A stretch of DNA of 64,000 bases from Ustilaginoidea virens (taxonomy: Eukaryota; Ascomycota; Sordariomycetes; Hypocreales; Clavicipitaceae). The notes under the pieces were generated by a model. It was not told where the DNA came from. It did no database searches and saw nothing but the letters and a program-made list of their open reading frames with translations. Made by a program: the position numbers and the translations under genes. Below are positions 11,230 to 21,463 of the stretch, piece by piece; within the stretch, counting starts at the first letter, position 1; every line of letters begins with the position of its first letter. The DNA lies in NCBI RefSeq assembly GCF_000687475.1, contig NC_057316.1:3968001-4032000 (forward strand), given 5' to 3'.

Positions 11230-13151
11230 ATGGCATCCCGTCGGGAAGTTTCCGAAAAGCAGGCTCCGGTTCATTTCCAAGACCATGCCATCGAACCTCA
11301 CGACAAGCTCCAGCCACAGGTGGCCGAGACGGGTGAAACCGAGAGTGGCTGTGGATTCTCCAAGCAAGAAGAGCGAAACATCATCCGTCGAATCGACCGC
11401 CGCCTGGTCCTGACCGTCGGTGCCATGTATTGCGTCAGTCTCGTGGATCGGACAAACATGAGCAGTGCAAATATCGCTGGCATGGGCGTAGAGCTTAACC
11501 TCGTCAACAACCGATATGTAAGCTTCTCCCTGTCCTGCCCAACAACGAAGGGCCAAAGCAGCATGAAAAAGGAACCCAGGTGCTGACCAGTTTGTTGCAG
11601 AATATTGCCAATTTGGTCTTCTTCGTTACTTATATTCTGTTTCAACCGCCTTCCACAATTATCGTTCGAGCTATTGGGCCGAGAATTCATCTCGCATCCA
11701 TTACTCTTCTTTGGGGCGGCGTGGTGATCGGAATGGGGTTCGTGAAGAAATTTGAGGAGCTCGCAGCCCTTAGAACTGTTCTTGGTGTTTTCGAGGCCGG
11801 CTTCTTCCCGAGCTGCGTTTATCTGCTCAGCACTTGGTATACACGGTGTTCGTTTCCGCCACTCCCTCCTTTGTTCCCCCTCTTCTTCTTTTTTTTTTTC
11901 CCCCGTTTTGTCTGCGATTTGCTGTTCCTTGCGTAGCTGGACGCAGTCAAATGTCAGGAACCCCGGCTTACTGGCAAAGCAGATGAGGTTGGCAGACGGT
12001 ACTCCGCCTTTTATCTAGTGGGCTGCGTTGCGTCTTCCCTTTTCGGCATTTTGGTGTATGGGGTAAGTAAGCAGAACTCCAAGAGACATGGTTTTATGCA
12101 ACGCGAAACTAGTTGTTACAGGAGTCACTGACGGAATCACTACGAAATCACTGACGAAATGCGTAGCTTATGCAACTCAATGGCCGACTAGGGTTGGCGG
12201 GCTGGCGGTGGATATTCATCGTCGAAGGCGCCATTACCTGTGCGCTGGCAATCATTTGCTACTGGCTGATTGTCGACTTCCCTGATTCAGCACGCAAGTC
12301 TTGGAATTTCCTCGACCAGCGCGAGAGACAATGGGTTCTCAACCGGGTGCAGCGCGACCGCGGCGACGTTGAAGCCGCTCCATTTGACCTCTGGAAATTC
12401 GTTGGAGGGGCCAAAGACTGGAAGGTTTGGGCGTATGCCATGATCTTATTTTGCACCTGCGCCATGAGCTACGCGTTGGCCTACACAGTCCCCATCATTC
12501 TCGTGGCCAACCTGGGCTTTAGCATCGGACAGGCTCAGTGCCTTGCGGCTCCCCCCTACTTGTTCGCCGGGTTCGTCATGTACGCAATGGGCTGGTTGGG
12601 AGACAAGTACCACGTCCGCGGGCCCATCATTATTGCGAACATGGTCCTCTGCCTCATTGGTCTCCCGATCCTGGGGTGGCATCCCAAGGCGGCGGTACGG
12701 TACTTTGGCGTCTTCCTCGTGACAGCGGGAGCCAACAGCAACATACCCGCAGTCATGTCGTTTCAGGCCAACAACGTCAGGGGTCAGTGGAAGCGAGCGT
12801 TTTGCAGTGCCACACTGGTCAGCTTCGGGGGGATCGGCGGCATCTGCGGCAGTCTCGTGTTCCGGGAGCAGGACCGGCTCACGGGCTACAAGCCCGGCAT
12901 GTACACGTGCATCGCTTGCGCCCTGCTCAACATTGTTCTTGTCTGCATCTGCAACGTGGAGATGCTGCGGATGAACAAGAAGGCTGATCGGGGAGAGGTG
13001 ATCTTGGAGAAGCCGGATGTGGTGAGTACTATTTGCAGTGGTTGGCAAACAGCAACGACAACAACAACAACAACACGGCCGAGGTTACGACAAGGTGCTA
13101 ACGAAGACGCAGGCCAACGACGATGCCAGCCATTTCAGGTATACGTATTAA
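11230..13151 (+). CDS. MFS permease, ACS / allantoate permease (Dal5-like) family
   Basis: Five exons: 11230-11517, 11601-11847, 11983-12062, 12167-13021 and 13113-13151, giving 502 aa. These are plasma-membrane proton symporters for small organic anions such as allantoate, ureidosuccinate, nicotinate or vitamins; the substrate cannot be read from sequence. Visible features: a cytosolic N-terminus with the family RRIDRRLVLTVGAMYCVSLVDRTN block at helix 1; LRTVLGVFEAGFFPSCVYLLSTWY (helix 4-5 region) typical of ACS permeases; GWRWIFIVEG before helix 6; a second set of helices from about residue 280; and an FRYTY C-terminus like the FRYVL ending common in the family. The last exon is only 39 nt, with a GCTAACG branch site. 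The donor of intron 2 (GTTCGT) is weak, but it restores the conserved TRYEVGRRYSAFYL order. Confidence 0.9.
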
Positions 13152-13459
13152 GCAGCAAGAGGGCCAGGAGGCGTGGGGGAACTGTCGCTGCGCAAGCAAG
13201 AACGGCGCAAATGAAATTCATGGGTGTCGTCGAGACTTGGGCACCACCAGGAAGCGGTTATGGGTTGGAAGGGTTCGAACCAGGGTCAGCAATGGCAAGC
13301 ATGTCCTTGCGCTCCGTATTTGCCTCGCTCCGTTCATGATTCGGTCCCGTTTCTCTTGTCCGAAAACGAGAGCGGTCTTGTGCTCCGTGATGCTCCACCC
13401 ATGGAGCTGACAGCCAGCGGACGCAGGGTAAGTAAGCACTGCATCAGCGTCCCTGCAAT

Positions 13460-13480
13460 GGGGGGGGGGGGGGGGGGGGG
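13460..13480. repeat. Poly-G run, 21 nt
   Basis: Uninterrupted run of 21 G in the spacer downstream of the first permease. Confidence 0.9.
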
Positions 13481-14329
13481 CGCCTGGATACCTGTAGCGG
13501 GGGCGAAGTTGCGTTGCCGGTTGTGGAGGCTGAGATGGAAGAGGGGGTGAATACATTCCCGATGAAAATATTCCCCTTGTTGTTGCTGTCGTCGTCGTTG
13601 TCGTCTTGTGCCGGGAGAATGCTCGTGGATGCTTTCCAAGTGTCAGTATCTGCGACTTTGCCTGGGCGCTCGGGTTCGGCATCTCCACTCGGTACCGAGT
13701 ATTCCGCACCCCGTACCCCGTACTCCGTTCTCCGTACTGTACTCTGAACGCAAGCGTACTAGGCGGGGCCCACCAAGCCCAACGGGGCGGGGGCTTTTTT
13801 TTTCAACAGGCCCGGGTTCGCGGCAAGCATGCCAACATGGACTTGGGTTCCCGGAAAACCAAACTTTGTTGCGCGCGCGACCCGCCCGTGGAGCAAAGCG
13901 TCCTCGCATCCCTGATGCCAACTCGACGGTCGTTGCGCCTCGTGATCCACCGGCGGCGCGTCCGGGATGACTCGCTCCGAGACCACATGGAGCATCGTAT
14001 TCTGTTCGGCGGCCATTGGAAGGAAGACTACTGCCCTCGGGGGACTCGGGGCTTTGTTTCCCACAGCAGAGACGGCTTTTTCTCCTCGGTCAAAAGGGTG
14101 GAAGTCTCTTTGGCCGATCGCGTTGAAGCGACCTCTCTGTCTGTTTAGTTTCATGCATGGATTGATGTATGGGTGCCCATCTGGCAGGATGAACGTATGC
14201 TCCTTGTCTTTGATTCCTTCTCCTTCTGCTTCCGTCTCCTCGTTTCTCTCCGGGGTAGAATCTGATTCTGATTTCCTTGTCCAGCCATCAAAATCAAGCG
14301 CACCTCTATATATGCTGAGACACGCATTG

Positions 14330-14331
14330 CC

Positions 14332-14362
<31 letters not shown>

Positions 14363-14366
14363 AAAA
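14330..14366. repeat. Composite poly-C/poly-A run
   Basis: About 23 C followed directly by 14 A, then a GAAGAAG-rich stretch, about 65 bp downstream of the stop codon of the second permease (which reads on the minus strand). Confidence 0.88.
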
Positions 14367-14430
14367 CGAAGAAGAAGAAGAAGAAGAAGATTAAGCAACG
14401 TTTTCCCCCACTATTGCTGCTTCCTATAGT

Positions 14431-16126
14431 TTACACGTACCATCTGAACTCGGGTGAGCCAGGCCCGTCTCTAAGCTTGGCGGTGGGTACCTGGTGAGCC
14501 TTGACCCTGAGGCCGGCCTTGCGGTCGCGTCTCTTGTTATCGAGCACCATGTACAGGCCGACAAGCCCGGTGACAAGACCGCCAGCCGCGCCGAAACAGG
14601 CCGCCGTGATGAGGGCGGGCATGTACTTTGGCGCATCCCGTTTCTGGAAGACGCTGCTCGCCACCAGACCCATCAAGCCTTCCAGAGGCCCGCCAACCGA
14701 TGCGAGAGCCACACGGCGGCCCTCATGGGCGATGTTGTTGTTGTACCACGCCGACAGGAAAACCGGCGGCACGGAAACACCCGCGCGCATCAGGAACGTG
14801 GCGAAATACGCCACTCGAATCTGGGCCTGGACGTCTCCCAGCGCCGCGTAAATGACGTATCCGACGCACGTGAGCGCGAAGCCCAGCGCAACAAACGGGA
14901 ATCGGGTGCGTCGGTAGTCGGATGCAAACGCCAGAACCAGCGGCACGGCGGCTCCCACGACATTCGGCGCCACGGTGTAGAGGTTGGTCCTGACGGGCGA
15001 GTAGCCCAGGCGCTGAATGATCTGGGGCAGGAACAAGCTTGTCGCTTGGAGAGGCACGCCCAGGCACACTTCAATGGCCAGAAAGGCATACGACGACGGG
15101 TACTTGAAGATGCCCAGAGCCTGTCTGAGGCTGAACTCCTCCGAGACGACCGACGACGAGTCAACCTGTATGCGGCGGAAGGCGAGAGCTTTTTCCTCTT
15201 GGCTGAGGAAGCTGGCCTGCGCCGCACTCGACGGAAGATACCAGTAGGCAAACACGGCAAAGAGCACGGTGAGGGAGCCCTCGATGAGGAAGAGGTACCG
15301 CCAGGAATACATGCCGGACTTGATGCTAAACACGGCCGAGGCAAGCAGTCCGCTAAAGGCATGGGCCATGTTGGAGGCTGCAAAGACGACGGCCAGCCGA
15401 CGAGCCAGTTCGCCGCGCCGATAAAAGGTGGTCAGGTAGTAGACGCCGGTGGGGAAAACGGCAGCTTCGGCCATGCCGAGAAGCCAGCGGACGGCGAAGA
15501 GGCCGCCAAAGTTTTGCGTGGCGGCTGTGAGGAGCGTCACGGACCCAAAGGCGAACATCATGACGGGCAGAGCTCGGGCCGGCCCGTACTTTTTGGCGAG
15601 CATGGCAAAGGGAGGTGCGAAGACGACGTGGGGGATGAAGAGGACGGATACAACGAGGTTATACTGGCCCTGTTTCAAGTTCAAGTCTGCCTCGCGACAA
15701 GTGACGGTCAGCCACTTCGGACTCGAATTTTCTTTTTTTTTTTTTCCTTTTTCCCGGCGCAGGATGACCCGGGCGGGGAGGAGGGAGAGAGTTGTCATGT
15801 TCAGGTGCTGCACTTCATTCACTGATGGGAAAACGGATGGGATGCAACGCACCGCTGCTGAGCCCGTTTGTTTCTGCGTTGCTCAAGTTGGCCTTGTCGA
15901 GGGCATTGAACATATCTGCCAAATGCGCGCGTCAGTCGTCGGTGGACCGACGGATCAAGGGAGCCATACAAATCAGGGACAGGACGGGCAGGATCCTCCC
16001 GTCAAACTTGAAGCACAAGCTGCGCTCAGCAGCGTGGTCCACAACACGCGTGGTGTCGTCGTCGTCGTCGAGGGCATCCCTGGCGATGGTTTCAACTGCA
16101 GAGGACGAAGCAGCGGGCTTATCCAT
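14431..16126 (-). CDS. MFS permease, ACS / Dal5-like family (second copy)
   Basis: Three exons: 16126-15970, 15915-15853 and 15686-14431, giving 491 aa. Intron 1 is 54 nt and intron 2 is 166 nt. The spliced N-terminus restores the family order RILPVLSLIYMFNALDKAN, then LSNAETNGLSSDLNLKQGQYN; the exons were placed by that order plus GT-AG sites. Other features: WLLGMAEAAVFPTGVYYLTTFY (helix 4-5), YSWRYLFLIEG before helix 6, and a C-terminus ending FRWYV. It faces the first permease tail to tail but differs clearly in sequence and exon structure, so it is not a recent duplicate. Family role is proton-coupled uptake of small organic acids, vitamins or amides; the substrate is unknown. Located about 1.7 kb from the D-serine dehydratase gene. 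Confidence 0.9.
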
Positions 16127-17787
16127 GACGACTTGACAAGGGCAAATGGTTAAAGGGGAGGGGGCGGCGAGGATTGGTTCAACGAATGATGTTGGTGGCC
16201 GTCACCCAGTTTGGAATGCAGAATCGAGGGCCGGGCGGAACTGAGCTGAGCTGAGTTGGGCTGGGCTGAGGCTGCACATCTGGAGCTTGACAGACAGACG
16301 GCATGACGGGCGTGCTCTGCGTAAAATAGTCATGGTCACGAACCGGCTCTGGGGCCAAGCTGATGCGTATGTGAAGCTGTTTGTGTGCTTCTCCTGCGCG
16401 TCAGCCGGTGCGCCAGCTGGTGCGTCTCGTGGGCGATTTGCAGAGGATAGAGCGTCATATCATGACGGGTGTTGTGTTGGAGCGCGGCACTCGCGGCACT
16501 CTTGTCGGGCATGGCCGCCTATGCTGCATGCTGGAGGATGGAAAATCGTCTAAACTCGACAAATTTTCTCGTTATTTGGAGGCTGCCGAAGAAGCACGTA
16601 GGAGCCAGACGCCAAAGACGCCAGAGTCCAGGCTCCAGAGGCTCCACCGGTGAGACGAGGTTGCTCCAATAGATCCTCCTTGCCTGGTAGTTATGCTGGT
16701 GATTCGACGGTTATATCGACGGTAGCGGCTACTAGCGGCGTCGATTCCCCGCGGCGGTCTCCATCTTGGCGGCAGCACTGTATTTAGATGCTTTATTGAA
16801 GCCTGGCGTTGTAGATGGAGCAGATCAAAGCTCAGCTGCTGCACGGAGTAGCTTTGGAACTGGAAATGGGCCGTTTTGAAGTCTGGCAGCGGGCCCGAGT
16901 TGGAGTTGGGTAGGGAAGCTGCTTCCAGCTGCTGCCGAAGGAAGCATCGTGCGTCGGACGGACGGTCTCGTTTGCCGCAAGAATGCATCATGCCGCGCCA
17001 TGGCTTTGGCCAGATTGTGCGCTGGCACCACGTGGCGAATATGCTCTCTTTCCCAACCAGGAGATATCGCTCCTTGTGGATCTGCGCATCGGATTAGGCC
17101 CCTCCCGACGTGCATGGCCCCTGGTCTTTTGCTGCTGGTGGCTTGTCAGCTTGCATCCTCGTGCGCCCAAAGAGCCTTGCCGACACTAAGCGATGCATGT
17201 TAGATCATCTGACAAGCTGCCAACGGTCGATGGGCTGCACGCACGTATGTACTACACAGATAGTGTGCGCCTTTATAGAGCGCTAGCGCGAGCCGTGGGC
17301 GATAGCTGACCGGGCGTTTCTCTCTGCTCGCCAGAACTAATCGCCAAGTGCGGACAGCGTATGTCTCGAATAGGGAAGTTGACCGAGCATCGGGATCCAG
17401 TGAGCTGCCGCAATAGGGAAGCAATAGTGACTCGAAACCCCTTGCTTTGATGGGCGCCGAGGGGGGGTTTGTCTGCTAGCCGACGCTGGCTTGCGACTAC
17501 TACGTGGCCCCCGTCTGCTGTCGCCGTCGCCGTCAAGCTGCGTGGAGCGCAAGAACACACAAAGATGCCTGCTCCCCTTTGCCTGGTGATGCTCACCGAC
17601 GAGGGCGTTCCATCCTCGACGTTGCGTTGGGGCCGAGTCTGCGGAGTCAAGGAGTACGTAGGGAGGGGGGCTTGTTCGATGCTTTTTTTTTTTGCCGTCT
17701 TTGTAGGCTTTTATCGTCTTCTCGTCTTCTTGGCTTCGTATCTTCGTCGTCTTCGTCGTCTTTGAAGCCCCGTCTGCCAACAGTCCG
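16127..17787. other. Intergenic region between permease 2 and DSD1
   Basis: About 1.7 kb with the promoter of the second permease on the left and the 3' flank of the D-serine dehydratase gene on the right. A GAGCTGAGCTGAG-type short repeat occurs near 16240-16270. Open frames here look like non-coding noise: no domains, no consistent splice signals. Confidence 0.55.
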
Positions 17788-19424
17788 TCACCACCCCCTG
17801 GCCCTAATGTAGACGTCTACGATTTCATCCTCCTTCCCGCATCTGCTTTCGTCAACGACAAAGTACCATCCGTAATGGCTCGAAGCGATGCAGGCGTGGT
17901 TCGGCCAGAGTCGAACCTTGTCCCCAACCTCGGGCAGCGCGTCCGGCTCCGCAGCCTGGGATTCGCCTTCCGCCGCCCCCCCAGATCTCCACGTCAGGAT
18001 GCCGTGCTCCTGCGAGACGCGTCCGACGATCCAGCCGCGGTAGTCCTCGACCTCGCACGACGGCAGCGACGCGCCGCACCTGCCCCACGGCGTGAGCATC
18101 GCCACGCCCTCGTAGGCCTTGCAGGGTTCCCTCGCGAGCGCCAAGCCGCCCGCGCCGACCAAGGCTTCGTCGGTGCCGCCGGCGCCCCTGCCGGGATACC
18201 TGCTGTGCACCTCTGCCACTATTGTCAGCGCCATGTCGCCCCATGACAGCCTGCGCGGGTCTACGCTGTGCGCCGCGAGCTGCTGCAGATCCAGGATCGG
18301 GTACACGCCGGCGTGCAGCTCCACGACATGCCCTCTGTCCCTGGCAGTGGCGAGCACGCCCGCCAGAGACGCGACCTCGGGCTTGATCTGGCCCTCTGGG
18401 CTTTTTCGGTGCCCTTGCTGCTCGGCGGCAGCGATGAGGTTCTGCACAGCCAGCGATGTTGGCGAGGCTCCCGCAGACAAGACAAGTCGATGCAGGCCGG
18501 CGGCCGACGACCTGTCAGCGGCCCGGGCTGTCAATCGATCCGCCCCTTGCAGGAGAGCAGTGAGCTCGGCCGCCATCATCTTGACAGCCGCGGTTGGGCT
18601 GTCACCTCCGTACGAGTGGCCAGCGTGGGAATATAACCCTGATAGGATCATCCTGCCTCGGTCGTGCGCTTCCAGCGCAGCATCAGCCAGTTCCAGGAAC
18701 CGCTGGCTTTGCGCTTCCACGCCGGCTCTGCGCCCACCCATGTCGATCTTGATGTACGCAAGAGGTACGATTCCTGACAGGCGGTGAAGTTCGGACAGGA
18801 TGGGAACCTGCCCGGCGTCATCCAGCAGCATGGACACACCTCCCTCTCCCAAGGCTTGAGCGATGGCCACCATGCGAGACAGGGCGTTTCGAGGCATCGG
18901 CAGCCCGTAAAGAACCTGGGGGCGTCGGGCAAGATCAGCCGAGCTTTCCAGTCCTCAATCAAGGGGCGAGGGGCCGAGCGCGTTGCCATCACCCACATTA
19001 ACTTTTCTGCCCTGCTTTTGGTATTCCTTCAGCATGGGAAGCAGGAACTCGGCCTCGGCCAACGTGGAGACAATGAGATTCACGGGCTTGGTCGCATCTT
19101 CGCCCACCTGGAACCGAGTGATTTCGAGAGTCTGTCTGCTCCGTACCCATCGTTTCAACCGGCCGGGTCAGTGGCAGTCCCAGCCAGTTCACGACGCGCA
19201 TCACTCAGCGTTTCGCAGATTCGACGCACCTTGTGTGTCTTGACGTGGGCTCTCCAAGCCAGCTCGAGTTTGTCGCAAGCCTGGAGCATCCGTTCGCAAT
19301 TTCTCCTGACGGCTGCCAGGTTGACGACGGCTGCCGGCGTGGGCACATTGCGGATCGAGGTTCCGACGTAGAGTTTCGTCAGGACGTCCCTTGGAGAAGT
19401 GGGGTAAAGCTCCGTGCACGACAT
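17788..19424 (-). CDS. DSD1: D-serine dehydratase (PLP- and zinc-dependent)
   Basis: Three exons: 19424-19230, 19131-18997 and 18915-17788, giving 485 aa. The enzyme converts D-serine to pyruvate and ammonia. Visible features: VKTHK with the PLP lysine (Lys62) on the first strand of an alanine-racemase-like barrel; VSTLAEAEFLLP; VLYGLPMP; a YIKIDMGGRRAGV segment; ELHAGVYPILD; and the C-terminal D-serine-dehydratase-like domain with WPNHAC, whose His450 and Cys452 match the zinc ligands of the eukaryotic enzyme. The second donor (GTGGGT) is non-canonical but is the only nearby phase-0 site that keeps VNVLYGLP intact; the alternative GTTAAT would drop two residues. The start is placed 7 nt downstream, in transcription, of a (GAAAAA)n tract. 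D-threonine aldolase is a related alternative. Confidence 0.9.
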
Positions 19425-19430
19425 GATGAT

Positions 19431-19590
19431 TTCTTTTCTTTTTCTTTTTCTTTTTCTTTTTCTTTTTCTTTTTCTTTTCTTTTTCTTTTTCTTTTTTATT
19501 TTTATTTTTACTTTTATTTTTATTTTTCTTTTTATTTTTCTTTTTCTTTTTTTGATTTCTTTTTCTTTTTTTGATTTCTTTTTTGATTTC
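19431..19590. repeat. (TTTTTC)n pyrimidine tract
   Basis: About 160 nt of nearly pure T/C on the plus strand, mostly TTTTTC units with some TTTTTA variants. It lies directly upstream of the D-serine dehydratase start codon, so it is a purine tract in that gene's 5' UTR or promoter. Confidence 0.93.
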
Positions 19591-19642
19591 GGAAATGCCC
19601 ACGCTGGGGGGGGAGTGGTTGTTCAAATGTTGGAGGGGAAGA

Positions 19643-19685
19643 AAGAAACAAGACACCGGATAGCTTATGAGACAAAAGGCACTTG
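19643..19685. repeat. 43-bp direct repeat, copy 1
   Basis: Starts AAGAAACAAGAC and ends AAAAGGCACTTG. It matches the copy at 19881-19923 with a single mismatch (ACCGG versus AACGG). Confidence 0.9.
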
Positions 19686-19880
19686 TGTCAGGAAGCTTGC
19701 AGAAGAACAGCTATATTGTATAAAGGTTAACAAGCACTGACTGATCAGTACTTGCTGCACCAGCTATTTATAGTGGGCACGGGGGTAGCCCTAAGGGGCT
19801 ACTGTTCCCTCGGTTATATGTGCCACATCCTAGCCGAATATTCCCGACAATTACACGAATCCAGCGATATCCCCGGCAAC

Positions 19881-19923
19881 AAGAAACAAGACAACGGATA
19901 GCTTATGAGACAAAAGGCACTTG
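19881..19923. repeat. 43-bp direct repeat, copy 2
   Basis: Second copy, offset 238 bp from the first and in the same orientation. The DNA between the copies begins TGTCAGG, contains TATTTATAG, and ends CAACA, which loosely resembles the TG...CA limits of a solo LTR. Confidence 0.9.
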
Positions 19924-21078
19924 CGAGAGCGGACACGAGCGAGCAACGAGCACCTTCATGTTTCAACCCAGCGGCCCTTTTGCTGACCCCACCACGTGGA
20001 GGCGCCAAGACATCTCCGCACCAGGATACATACCGACGGGCTTCGTCTTCTCGACCAACGTTGCAAACGCAGCACCGTGGCTGTTGCCGCCCAGGATTCC
20101 ATCTGTCTGCCCCAAGCCGCCGCCACGTCGACGCACCCAGATCAATACCGCGGTTGCCTGAAGATTGTGTCCGAACAGTCCGTCGGCAGCATTCCGTTGA
20201 AAGCAGGCTGCAAAGAACCACCGTCAGAGTCCACCATAACGGATTGTAGTCTGCGATGCAGCAAGCTGGCCATTGCCATCCAGCCACGCATCTCGTTGTC
20301 AAAAAATAAAAAAAAATCAATCATAATCCGGTTCCACATTGCAAGACGTCCAGCCCAGTTGGCTCGTCTGACCTTGGGCCTGGGATTGCTGCTGTCAGTC
20401 CTCGCAACATCCAGTGCTCTGCTGACCGTCGAGGCAGAAGCTTCGACGAGCTGTCCAACGCCTCGTTCCCATCTCCCCTCTCCGCAACTCTACGTATAGC
20501 AGAGCTTGCAGTGAGGAAAAAGGGCACCCTGGCTGCCGGGCGCAGGCCGAGCTTTTCATATGTCATGTCAGCATTGTCATCTGGAGTTCATGGTGGCGAG
20601 GACCGGGAAGCGTCTTGCTTTTCGATAAGAAAAGAAAGGAACTCGTGTGGCCCTATTCAATCAATGGTCAGCAAAGGCAAAAAGGCCTGTCAATAGGCCC
20701 CTTTTCTTGTACGTTGCAAAGACCCACGTCACTACCACTGTTAGCATCCCAGAACAAAAACATCCAAACAAGAGTTCAAATTTCAGCCAAGCAATAAGAC
20801 TTGGCCAATGCGTCAAGGTCATAGGCCCGCATCGCTGGTCAATCGAAGCACTGTCGGCGCTAATCGTCGCAATCGTTATAATACACATGCCACTCCCCTC
20901 TCATCGACACGGTTCCGTTCTTCCGTTCCCTCGCGGGTGATTCTTACACAGCAACTGATTGGAATCATGAAACCCTGAGCGCCGTGTTCGGGTATGCACC
21001 TCGTCGTGAGTATCGTCCGCAAAAAAATAAAAAATAAATAAATAAATAAAAAGAAGAGCAAGAAAAAAAAAGAAGATA

Positions 21079-21410
21079 TCAGCCTGTGCAGGGGCCAATG
21101 GTTTGTTCGTGTATATGCCTTATATAGTCTCTCTGGAGTCGAAAAGACGAGTAGTCTCCTCTCAAGATCGGGTCGAGAATGCCGCCGGCCCCCGGGTTCA
21201 AGGCAACCTCCTTCATCCGGTCGCGCAACGCGTAGTAGGCTTCTTGGAATCGCGCCATGATTGCGCTAGTGTTGGATGACCCTCCAGAGATATCATTGGA
21301 GCAGTTATTAGGGTCAATAATAGACAAGCGATCTCTATTCTTGTACGTCAACGATGCAATCTCGGACTATGGGAACTGTCAGCAGGTCGGGGAGCACAAG
21401 AGAGAGAGAA

Positions 21411-21463
<53 letters not shown>

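Larger units (their letters stand above)
13152..14430. other. Convergent spacer with homopolymers
   Basis: About 1.3 kb between the 3' ends of two permease genes. It holds a 21-nt G run (13460-13480), a degenerate GTACYCCGT-rich stretch (about 13689-13745), and a C23-A14 composite run (14330-14366). No gene is supported on either strand. Confidence 0.6.
19425..21078. other. Intergenic region, possible element remnant
   Basis: About 1.65 kb between DSD1 (divergent promoter side) and the 3' end of TRF4. It includes the pyrimidine tract, two 43-bp direct repeats flanking about 195 bp, and a stem GTAGCCC/GGGCTAC near 19788-19803. A-rich runs occur near 21025-21073. Short open frames on both strands show no recognisable domain. 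Confidence 0.55.

Noticed and set aside
13265..13285. GGGTTCGAACC resembling a pol III B box
   Set aside because: No box A at proper distance and no cloverleaf; it lies just downstream of the first permease.
16287..17100. Several overlapping open frames between permease 2 and DSD1
   Set aside because: Cys/Arg/Ser-rich noise on both strands, no domains, no splice logic.
19814..20320. Minus-strand frame in the region beside DSD1 as a gene or pseudogene
   Set aside because: Short segments look protein-like in different frames, but no family or consistent splice model could be supported.
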